Below are positions 1 to 5,531 of a stretch of 33,208 nt of DNA, one piece after another (position 1 is the stretch's first letter; each line of letters opens with the position of its first letter). The stretch lies in NCBI GenBank assembly GCA_964535015.1, contig CAZHRU010000023.1, forward strand, positions 1 to 33,208. The letters run 5' to 3'. Under the pieces are notes generated by a model. It was not told the DNA's origin. It saw nothing but the letters and a program-made list of their open reading frames with translations, and made no database searches. Source of the DNA: CAZDUS01 sp964535015. GTDB lineage: Bacteria > Verrucomicrobiota > Kiritimatiellia > CAIKKV01 > CAITUY01. A program made the translations under genes and the position numbers.

Positions 1-181
1 TAGAAACCGCCCTGTTTTATGCCGCCGGATGAGACGCCCAGGGCCAAACTCCAGGGCCCGCCAAGGCGGGCACCGAAGGCGGCTCCGCCGCCTCTCGCTT
101 CCAAATCACGCGACACAGGCAGAAAACGGGTTTACTCAACGCAGTCCCATGATAAAATCTCGCCAGGTCCATGACACGACT
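1..181. other. Non-coding leader with two perfect GC hairpins
   Basis: No gene is supported before the ATG at 182. The segment holds two strong hairpins: a 7-bp stem at 56-62 pairing with 65-71 (GCCCGCC-AA-GGCGGGC), and a 6-bp stem at 78-83 pairing with 87-92 (GGCGGC-TCC-GCCGCC). Neither is followed by a T-run, so they do not look like ordinary intrinsic terminators. They resemble small palindromic elements between genes. Open frames crossing this stretch have no convincing protein features. Confidence 0.5.
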
Positions 182-970
182 ATGAAAGCAAACGTGACAG
201 TACTTTTGATGCTTGCCACCCTGCTGTTGTCTTCTGCGGACGGGTCCCAGTTTTTTTTCAGAGTGACGTCCACACAAACGACCCACATCACGAGTTTCAA
301 GAGTACCGAAACCATTACATGGTCCAACGTGAACATTCCTTCACCTTGTCAGGTTGAGTGGTCGCCATCGCTTTCGGGCATTTGGCTCACAAATCACTTT
401 TCAGAAGTTTCATGCACTTCGCCAGTGACCATTTGCACCATGCCAATCGCGTTTTCGACGGGGACACAATCGCCGATCCTAAACCAGTGCATTAACCTAC
501 CAGTCCTCGTCTACGGTCCTGACGTGTCCGTGGACATGGATAAAGACGGCCTGCCCGATGTGACCGTGAGGCGATACGTTCTCACCAATGGCGAAGTGTC
601 AGACGACATTGTCGATGTCGGCGCCGACATTCCTCAAGTGATCCTCCGGCCCTACGCATTCGGCGAGCCGATCTCTGCGACACTACCGTCAACCGATGTC
701 TGGACAACATACCAATGGGAAATGAACATTGCCCACGGTCCATTCATGAATCCGTCAGGGTTCACACACGGCCCCTGGGCTGGCGTGACTAACGCGTATT
801 TGCCCGTCCGTCTGATTCGTAACGGAGGGATACACTATGGATGGATCAACATCGCCTTTCCCCAGGTTCTGGTTGGTGGTTCCACTAATCTGTACACAAC
901 AGAATGCCGGGTTCTCACCACCGGATTACATGCGGAACCCAACGCCGCGATCATGGCGGGACAGAAATAA
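182..970 (+). CDS. Secreted protein of unknown function
   Basis: I do not recognise a specific family. The ATG at 182 is chosen because it starts a typical signal peptide: a short basic start (MKAN), then a hydrophobic stretch of about 15 residues ending near SSADG. The mature part begins with an aromatic FFFR motif and reads as a beta-rich extracellular protein with many Thr, Ser and aromatic residues and a few cysteines. An Asp-rich stretch (VDMDKDGLPDV, about residues 118-128) resembles a calcium-binding DxDxDG loop. The frame stays open upstream to 29, but that part is Arg/Pro-rich hairpin DNA and is unlikely to be translated. Exported proteins of this style are frequent in Verrucomicrobiota-like genomes, which is inference. 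Confidence 0.7.
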   Translation: MKANVTVLLMLATLLLSSADGSQFFFRVTSTQTTHITSFKSTETITWSNVNIPSPCQVEWSPSLSGIWLTNHFSEVSCTSPVTICTMPIAFSTGTQSPILNQCINLPVLVYGPDVSVDMDKDGLPDVTVRRYVLTNGEVSDDIVDVGADIPQVILRPYAFGEPISATLPSTDVWTTYQWEMNIAHGPFMNPSGFTHGPWAGVTNAYLPVRLIRNGGIHYGWINIAFPQVLVGGSTNLYTTECRVLTTGLHAEPNAAIMAGQK

Positions 971-1016
971 TACACCCACACTCCTCTTTTCACCAAGCCC
1001 CTCACCTGACTCCCGC

Positions 1017-1080
1017 CGGGCCAAAAAATTGGGCCACAGGCCCACTGCTCGTGCAGTAGCGCTCAGCGGTTTTTGGCCCG
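1017..1080. repeat. Cruciform-like element with nested hairpins
   Basis: An 11-bp outer stem is perfect (CGGGCCAAAAA at 1017-1027 with TTTTTGGCCCG at 1070-1080). Inside it lie further small hairpins in a row: GGGCC-ACA-GGCCC at 1031-1043, ACTGC-TCGT-GCAGT at 1044-1057, and a short CGC-TCA-GCG. The result is a cloverleaf-like fold of 64 nt. It is not a tRNA: the arms are directly adjacent and no anticodon or T-arm consensus can be seen. The right arm contains a T-run, so it might also terminate transcription from 182-970. Confidence 0.5.
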
Positions 1081-1147
1081 ACTCCCCGTTGCCTCCGGCA
1101 CTGCGGTAGCCTGACTGTGTTTCCGTTTCTTCTGCGTCCTGTCGCGC

Positions 1148-1240
1148 CTTGGCGGCAGTAGTCGCGCCAACGTTCGGCGCGTACGCCGTCACGTTGCTTC
1201 GTCCCGCAAGGAGGGATCACGCCTCCTGCTTCTCGCCAAG
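1148..1240. repeat. Second structured segment with nested hairpins
   Basis: CTTGGCG at 1148-1154 can pair with CGCCAAG at 1234-1240. Between them lie GCGCC-GGCGC around 1163-1180 and GGAGG-CCTCC around 1211-1226. The arrangement, an outer stem enclosing several small hairpins, repeats the architecture of 1017-1080. Open frames on both strands cross the segment, but their residues are low-complexity Arg/Pro/Ala, so I treat it as non-coding. Confidence 0.35.
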
Positions 1241-1257
1241 CCGCGCCACGCCGCACC

Positions 1258-1401
1258 GTTTCCCCGTTCCTTTCCTGGCGTTTTCGCCCTGCCGTCCGCC
1301 CGGTGCCCCTCGCTTCAAATCTCTGGCGAAAGCGAGGGTCACCGAACGGAGGGCAGGACAAACAAATGAAAACGCCAGAACACAGAAAGGAACAGGGAAA
1401 C
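1258..1401. repeat. 144-bp imperfect inverted repeat upstream of PRTase gene
   Basis: The left arm (1258-1315) pairs with the right arm (1330-1401) in blocks. Positions 1258-1274 pair with 1385-1401 (16 of 17), 1275-1285 with 1368-1378 (11 of 11), 1286-1298 with 1347-1359 (11 of 13), 1302-1305 with 1340-1343, and 1307-1315 with 1330-1338 (9 of 9). The loop is 1316-1329. Two extra stretches in the right arm (1360-1367 and 1379-1384) would bulge out. The right end carries AACAGGGAAAC directly before an ATG at 1402, so pairing would hide a ribosome-binding site for a short frame beginning MKNRTTVRQIKG. Bulged asymmetry recalls integron attC sites, but the GTTRRRY/RYYYAAC core boxes are absent. 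Confidence 0.65.
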
Positions 1402-1489
1402 ATGAAGAACAGAACCACAGTCAGGCAAATCAAAGGAATGAAAGTTCAGGTATCCGCCGTCGAGCAGGTCTTCAGAAAACCCATCAACC

Positions 1490-2029
1490 ATGCACCTCAT
1501 CTCCGCGCACAAATATGTCAGCCCAAGGGCAAGGCCACTCACCCCCGAGGAATCGGAGGTCCGCCGCATCGCCTATGCCCTCAAAGTCCCCACTGCCGAG
1601 GCGTGCGAGACCGCCGCCCGCGAACTCGCCCCGCTTCTCGATTCAGCCGAGGCACCCGCCACCCACATCGTTCTCATGCCCGTGCCGGCCAGCACCGGTG
1701 CAATGGATGCCAACCGCCAGTTGGCCAACGAACTCGCCGCAGAGATCCACCGCCACTATCCGGAACGCCGCGTTCAGATCAAACTCACCGTTGGCCGCCA
1801 GCATCCGGTCGAATCCTCATGCGTCCGTCGCCGTCGCGGCCTACCTGGCCTGCGAGGGGAAGATCACGCCATGATCCGCGTTGCCGATCCGCTCACCGCC
1901 ACCAACACCGCCTATTACTTCATCGACAACGTCGCCACCACCGGCGCAACCCTCGCCGCCTGCCGTGCCGCCCTGGGCTTCGGCGATGGCATCGTCTGGG
2001 CCGACGCCGGCAAACACCCACTCTCGTAA
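1490..2029 (+). CDS. Phosphoribosyltransferase-like protein
   Basis: This is a predicted type I PRTase-fold protein of 179 residues. The PRPP-binding loop is clear at about residues 142-153 (YYFIDNVATTGA), followed by a helix and GFGDGIVWADAG. An earlier strand, IVLMPVPAS (about 60-68), and RQHPVESS fit the rest of the fold. The second acid of the loop is Asn instead of Asp (DN for DD/ED), a change also seen in non-canonical PRTases, so the substrate cannot be read from sequence. The ATG at 1490 has no clear Shine-Dalgarno site. A short frame from 1402 with a good site overlaps the start and may couple translation. The next small gene follows after 32 bases. Confidence 0.75.
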   Translation: MHLISAHKYVSPRARPLTPEESEVRRIAYALKVPTAEACETAARELAPLLDSAEAPATHIVLMPVPASTGAMDANRQLANELAAEIHRHYPERRVQIKLTVGRQHPVESSCVRRRRGLPGLRGEDHAMIRVADPLTATNTAYYFIDNVATTGATLAACRAALGFGDGIVWADAGKHPLS

Positions 2030-2061
2030 ACCAACAACCAACCACGAAAGGAACCCAACCC

Positions 2062-2280
2062 ATGAGCGCAACCCGTGAATTCGTCGCTGTCCGTGCCCGA
2101 GTCCCCAACGCCTACAACCCCGCCGCCGTCTATCTGATTGACGCCGAGGATCTGAAGGAATGGCAGGGCAACATCACCGGCTACTTCCCATCCGGCACCC
2201 GTGACGTGCAGGAGGTCGGCCGCATCCAGATGATGGGCGACACCCACCTCCTGGGAACCATGTACGAAGAATCCCTCTGA
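2062..2280 (+). CDS. Small hypothetical protein downstream of PRTase
   Basis: This is a soluble protein of 72 residues of unknown family, beginning MSATREFVAVRARVP. It has a good ribosome-binding site (GAAAGGAAC, about 8 bases before the ATG) and normal protein-like composition, with alternating hydrophobic and charged residues and a predicted mix of strand and helix. It lies 32 bases after the PRTase gene on the same strand and is probably co-transcribed with it. A hairpin follows 10 bases after the stop. The same frame is open far upstream, but that part overlaps the PRTase gene and reads as Arg/Pro-rich noise. Confidence 0.65.
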   Translation: MSATREFVAVRARVPNAYNPAAVYLIDAEDLKEWQGNITGYFPSGTRDVQEVGRIQMMGDTHLLGTMYEESL

Positions 2281-2290
2281 CCCCAACGCG

Positions 2291-2312
2291 CCGCCGGCCA
2301 AAACGCCGGCGG
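2291..2312 (+). terminator. GC-rich hairpin after the PRTase pair
   Basis: There is a perfect 8-bp stem, CCGCCGGC pairing with GCCGGCGG, with a 6-base CAAAAC loop, starting 11 bases after the stop codon of the small gene. No T-run follows, so this may be a transcript-end stabiliser or a factor-assisted stop instead of a classical intrinsic terminator. Confidence 0.4.
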
Positions 2313-2391
2313 AGCACCATTGACGCCACCAAAAGCCAGTGGTAGAAGTTCCTTGTAACCTAATGCATAACGTGGCCATACGGAGGCAAAC

Positions 2392-2796
2392 ATGTTCACA
2401 ACATTAACAGCATCACTGATACCGGCACTGTTTCTCTGCGCGTTGATGTTCGGGACCGGCTGCGATGATGACGAAGTTAAGTCCTATCTGAATCCACGCC
2501 CCTACGACATTCATGGCCACTGGGTAGGCAACACCAGTGCAGGCGATCAGTTCACCATGGACTTGCATGGTGTCGCCAGTAACCGATCCGGGTACACAGG
2601 CCAAATGACGCGCAACGGACTGACTGGATCACTCGTAGGAACGACAGACCTGAATGGCAAGTTCACCTTTACGGTGACATGGCTAAACGGCGGCATCACA
2701 ACCGGTCACGCCAATGTCTACGACACTGACGACATGAAGGACGGCTCCATGACAGAATCCGGCATCACAGTCACATTCACCGCAAACAAATCATAG
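2392..2796 (+). CDS. Putative small lipoprotein
   Basis: This is a 134-residue exported protein. The N-terminus is hydrophobic and ends in a cysteine followed by acidic residues (FGTGCDDDE), which suggests lipidation at Cys24. The box is imperfect because Leu is missing at -3. The remainder is Gly/Thr-rich and looks like repeated beta hairpins (GHWVGNTSAGDQFTMDL, GLTGSLVGTTDLNGKFTFTV), a pattern found in small envelope beta-barrel or beta-sandwich proteins. The ATG at 2392 has an excellent ribosome-binding site (ACGGAGG, 6 bases upstream). Function is unknown. The aspartates after the cysteine would favour inner-membrane retention by the enterobacterial rule, which may not apply here. Confidence 0.65.
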   Translation: MFTTLTASLIPALFLCALMFGTGCDDDEVKSYLNPRPYDIHGHWVGNTSAGDQFTMDLHGVASNRSGYTGQMTRNGLTGSLVGTTDLNGKFTFTVTWLNGGITTGHANVYDTDDMKDGSMTESGITVTFTANKS

Positions 2797-2827
2797 ACCA
2801 CCAATCAACCCGTCAGGATTCGCGGCC

Positions 2828-3198
2828 TCATTTCCGGTTGGTTGGGCGTTGGGATCTGTCCATCTCCCGCAACACCGCGGCTCGCGCCTGAAACGCGGGA
2901 CTCCGCAGATACGCCTCAATCTCTGACATGCGGAACTTCGGCCGCCCACCCAACTCATGTTTGGGCACTTATGGACGTTGCAACGAACCGTCCGCTTGTC
3001 CACCTTGATATGCGCAAGAATCCGGTGGAACCCGTCCGCCGCCCATATTTCCGTCCCATCGCTGTAAACATCAATCGGCGGCAGTTTCTTTCCCGCCTTA
3101 ATCAATTCGGCCAGTTCCATCACATAATCATCGCTGATCCGCTCCCGGCTCTGCATGCCACCATCAGTCCGGATTTTCTCAATCAAGATTTCCTGCAT
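2828..3198 (-). pseudogene. ParB-like domain and HTH segment joined by a -1 frameshift
   Basis: From the ATG at 3198 the frame encodes a ParB N-terminal-like domain: MQEILIEKIRTDGGMQSRE, then KKLPPIDVYSDG and the signature ADGFHRILAH. Near 2968 the protein-like signal moves to the -1 frame, which encodes KHELGGRPKFRMSEIEAYL, an excisionase-type DNA-binding segment, ending at a TGA at 2828-2830. The original frame stays open to 2791 but becomes Cys/Arg-rich. The shift point contains CCCAAAC in the phase required for a -1 slippery heptamer. Either one base has been gained or lost and the gene is broken, or the two parts are joined by programmed frameshifting. The ParB part is short, since the usual downstream region of the domain is missing. 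The frame can also start at 3234. Confidence 0.55.
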
Positions 3199-3364
3199 TC
3201 GACACCCAAACGTTGTCTCCCTCAACCAATCCATCCACCATTTTCGAATACAAAACCAAAGGGGCCAGATTTACCGGCACCCCAATTCCCGACGGTATGC
3301 AAATCCACCGCGTTGAATAACCGGCAAACGTATTCTGATCACGCCGACTTGAAAGGACCCTTTT

Positions 3365-3853
3365 ATGCGCCTTCTCATCTTGCTCTCAGTGTGCAGTCTC
3401 TTTTCTTGTGGCTGTGCCACTACGGAATTGTCCGTACAGATTAGAACCCCTAAAGTCCCGGCATCTCCAAAACCCGAACGCATCCACTTTGTCCAAAGTG
3501 GATCTCTTGGTTCCGGTGTCGCTGATCCTCAACCGACCCGGGAAGATGACGTGTACTCGTATTACACATTCAGTTCGCTGATTCATGCCGGCAACAACAG
3601 GACTTTCCTCGTCATTGATTTCCCAACTGGCCAGACAAACCTCCTATGTGCAAGCGAGGTTTATCCCCTTTGCCGAACCAAGATGCGTGTGTCAGATCAG
3701 TGGAGCGAATGGATCACCCCGCAGTTCGTCGCGCAGGCCGCAGGTTCCCACGATGTCGCGTTTGCCCTTCTCTATGGCGCCAACATGTGCAAAACGAATT
3801 CGAGCCCGAAAACAACTGCCATGCGGTACACACTGCAATATTGGCAACACTGA
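3365..3853 (+). CDS. Putative lipoprotein, unknown function
   Basis: This is a 162-residue protein with a lipoprotein signal peptide: MRLLILLSVCSLFSC fits a lipobox (L-F-S-C), giving Cys15 as the modified residue, with a second Cys two residues later. The rest contains beta-strand-like segments, scattered Cys and aromatic residues, and a tail ending in YTLQYWQH. No known domain is recognised. The start is supported by AAAGGA about 8 bases before the ATG. It is divergent from the ParB/HTH frame, with a 166-base gap that should contain both promoters, although I see no clear -35/-10 pair there. Confidence 0.6.
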   Translation: MRLLILLSVCSLFSCGCATTELSVQIRTPKVPASPKPERIHFVQSGSLGSGVADPQPTREDDVYSYYTFSSLIHAGNNRTFLVIDFPTGQTNLLCASEVYPLCRTKMRVSDQWSEWITPQFVAQAAGSHDVAFALLYGANMCKTNSSPKTTAMRYTLQYWQH

Positions 3854-3953
3854 ACAACAGCCGTTGACCTCGGTCCCGGCACGTCCCGGTACTGGGTTTC
3901 ATGCGGCCTTGTGCGGTCAGCGCTCTCGGTCGGGAACATGACTACGCCCACGA

Positions 3954-4139
3954 TCACCCATTCTTGTCATGGACTAACAGTTCCGCCAACTGGGTGTGCT
4001 GTTCTGAGCGAAGCGTCGTCAGGATGGTCTTCTTCCAAGTCTGTGGGAACTTGGAAAGTAACTCATGCACAATGTGAATCTCTTTCTTCTTCTGAAGTAG
4101 TTCAAGTACCATGACGGCCGAATCCAATGCAAAGGTCAT
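3954..4139 (-). CDS. Small protein, second gene of a coupled pair
   Basis: This is a 61-residue protein of unknown family, beginning MTFALDSAVMVLELLQKKKE, predicted mostly helical and slightly basic. Its ATG overlaps the stop codon of the upstream minus-strand gene (ATGA), which argues for translational coupling and a real gene. The pair is preceded by operator-like repeats, a layout common in toxin-antitoxin modules. Nothing in the sequence identifies a toxin fold, so that is only a possibility. The 100 bases between 3854 and 3953 hold no other supported gene. Confidence 0.45.
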   Translation of the reverse strand: MTFALDSAVMVLELLQKKKEIHIVHELLSKFPQTWKKTILTTLRSEQHTQLAELLVHDKNG

Positions 4140-4453
4140 ACTGCTTGTTTTGCACGTAACGCTTTTCTCATGAATTTGATTTGCATCCGGACCTCCTTTA
4201 ATAACAGGCGGTATTTGACACGGACGTTCTTGGCGGCCATGTACTTGTCCACATCCGCTTCGCTCATATCCCGCCCTTTGTATTGGAACTTAACGCGCCC
4301 GTCCTCCCGGGAGGCTAGATAGTAATAGGCGCGCCCCGCGACGATCTTTTTAACCAGACTGCCACGCGGCAATTCAGCCATTTTGCGGAGGTAGTCCCGT
4401 TCCATCCGGAGCGAGTTCTCCAGTTCCTCAGCCAGTAATTCCTTGATTGCCAT
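4136..4453 (-). CDS. Helical DUF-type protein, first gene of a coupled pair
   Basis: A coiled-coil-like N-terminus (ELLAEELENSLRMERDYL) leads into LPRGSLVKKIVAGRAYYYL and REDGRVKFQYKG. That pattern, LPxGSLxxKxxxGxxYYYLxxR, is one I recognise from small proteins often found beside nucleotidyltransferase or toxin-like genes. The tail is basic and helical. I chose the ATG at 4453 over a GTG at 4459 because AGAGGTG lies at the right distance before it. The gene overlaps the next one by 4 bases (ATGA). The four TACCAAACA copies directly upstream suggest autoregulation. The biochemical role is unknown. Confidence 0.6.
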   Translation of the reverse strand: MAIKELLAEELENSLRMERDYLRKMAELPRGSLVKKIVAGRAYYYLASREDGRVKFQYKGRDMSEADVDKYMAAKNVRVKYRLLLKEVRMQIKFMRKALRAKQAV

Positions 4454-4463
4454 ACGCACCTCT

Positions 4464-4555
4464 TACCAAACAACGATGCCGATTATGATGCCATGTTTGG
4501 TATGTCGCGTCAAGTTTACCAAACAAACATAGAAAAACGACTAGCATGTTTGGTA
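4464..4555. promoter_or_regulatory. Operator-like array: four TACCAAACA sites in two inverted pairs
   Basis: TACCAAACA occurs at 4464-4472 and 4517-4525. Its exact complement TGTTTGGTA occurs at 4494-4502 and 4547-4555. Each pair has the same geometry, 30 bases start to start with a 21-base gap, and the two pairs are 53 bases apart. The first site ends 10 bases before the start codon of the minus-strand gene at 4453. On the minus strand a TTGACG and a CATAAT lie between the sites with a long 20-base spacer, a possible regulator-dependent promoter. This looks like a cooperative repressor or activator array for the 4453-3954 gene pair. Confidence 0.6.
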
Positions 4556-4731
4556 TTTCCAATTCTCGCACTTCACGTCTCACTTCCCCTCCCATTCCCC
4601 ATCCTCATTCCCCATGAACCATTCTTCCTCCCAACCCCAGTCCCCTTCGTGACCTTCCCCGCGCCCCAGTCCGTCGTCTTTCTTTCCCAGACGGACACTA
4701 TTTGTCCCACTCCCTATGCCATGATGCCCCC
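4556..4731. other. Pyrimidine-rich intergenic region
   Basis: No gene is supported here. The plus strand is strongly C/T-rich (runs such as CTTCCCCTCCCATTCCCC), which gives open frames of Pro, Leu and Phe without protein features. It ends directly at the VWA gene start and probably carries its leader, with no visible Shine-Dalgarno site. Confidence 0.4.
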
Positions 4732-5415
4732 ATGAAAACAAAAACCTCATCCAAAGTCCGCAACGACTACGTCCACATCGCCGTCATCCTCGACAGGACC
4801 GGTTCCATGGAATCCATCCGTGACGATATCATTGGTGGTTTCAACACCTTCCTCAAGCAACAGCAGGCCGAACCCGGCAAAGCCACCCTGACCCTAATCC
4901 AGTTCGACTCCCAGGATCCCTACGAGGTCATCTGCAAGTTCAAACCCATTGCGGAGGTGCCGGAACTGACCCACGAAACCTTTGTGCCGCGGGCCAATAC
5001 GCCGCTCCTCGATGCGATGGGGCGGGGGATCAACGATCTGGATGAGACTCTCGCCAAAATGCCGACCTCCGAGCGGCCATCCAAGGTGGTGATGGTCATC
5101 ATCACGGATGGCCAGGAGAATGCCAGTCGTGAATTCAACAAGGCCCAGGTCGAGAAACTCATCAAGGCCCGCCAGGAGAAGGACGACTGGCAGTTCGTTT
5201 TCCTCAGCGCCGATCTGGCCGCCATAGGTGATGCGGTCAAGAGCGGAGTCAAGTTCAGTTCCTCCATGGTTTTCGACAAGGATGCCCACGGGACGGCGAT
5301 GGCGATGTCCAGCGTCTCGGCACGGGTGGCTGAATATCGGTCCGGGCGGGTTGATACGGTGGAATTCAGCAACGAAGACCGCGCCAAACAGGCGAGCGAG
5401 AAGAAGAGACGGTAA
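4732..5415 (+). CDS. VWA-domain protein
   Basis: This is a von Willebrand factor A domain protein of 227 residues. The metal-ion-dependent adhesion site is visible: DRTGSM at residues 21-26 (a DxTxS variant of DxSxS), the NTPLLDAMG threonine segment near residue 92, and VMVIITDGQEN near residue 120. No signal peptide or membrane segment is seen, so it is probably a cytoplasmic scaffold or chaperone-like protein that binds a partner through a metal ion. The C-terminus is Lys/Arg-rich (KQASEKKRR). The ATG at 4732 is preferred because the residues upstream are low-complexity; no ribosome-binding site is evident. It lies 116 bases before the reverse transcriptase gene. A functional link is possible but not shown. 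Confidence 0.85.
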   Translation: MKTKTSSKVRNDYVHIAVILDRTGSMESIRDDIIGGFNTFLKQQQAEPGKATLTLIQFDSQDPYEVICKFKPIAEVPELTHETFVPRANTPLLDAMGRGINDLDETLAKMPTSERPSKVVMVIITDGQENASREFNKAQVEKLIKARQEKDDWQFVFLSADLAAIGDAVKSGVKFSSSMVFDKDAHGTAMAMSSVSARVAEYRSGRVDTVEFSNEDRAKQASEKKRR

Positions 5416-5457
5416 GGGGCAGGGCAAAGGGAACGGGGAGGGCGGGAGAGGGTGGGG
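5416..5457 (+). other. G-quadruplex-like tract between VWA and RT genes
   Basis: Eight runs of three or four G separated by loops of 1-4 bases lie within 42 bases, starting one base after the VWA stop codon. This exceeds the usual four-run G-quadruplex pattern. In mRNA it could stall or stop transcription and isolate the reverse transcriptase gene from upstream reading. The remaining 74 bases up to the RT start show no clear promoter or ncRNA fold by eye. Confidence 0.5.
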
Positions 5458-5531
5458 CTCTGGGTTTCCTTGATAGCGTGGGCGAAGGTAATGTGATAAG
5501 TCATTGATTTTTTGACACTGCGGGTGGGGAT

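Noticed and set aside
1017..1080. tRNA-like cloverleaf
   Set aside because: It has an 11-bp closing stem, directly adjacent small hairpins, no CCA end, and no D-loop or T-loop consensus.
1258..1401. Integron attC site
   Set aside because: Size and bulged symmetry fit, but no GTTRRRY and RYYYAAC boxes are present at the ends and no integrase is seen.
1303..2280. Long plus-strand frame covering the PRTase gene in another phase
   Set aside because: The middle is Arg/Pro/His-rich and overlaps a recognisable PRTase. Only the last part (2062-2280) and perhaps the first codons from 1402 look like genuine coding.
3911..4114. Plus-strand frame of 67 codons
   Set aside because: It is Ser/Cys-rich without features and is opposite the coupled minus-strand gene, so it is probably a shadow.
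5416..5531. Retron msr-msd upstream of the RT
   Set aside because: The region is short and purine-rich, without the inverted a1/a2 repeats or a clear branching-G stem, and the RT has the Abi/DRT layout with a long helical tail.
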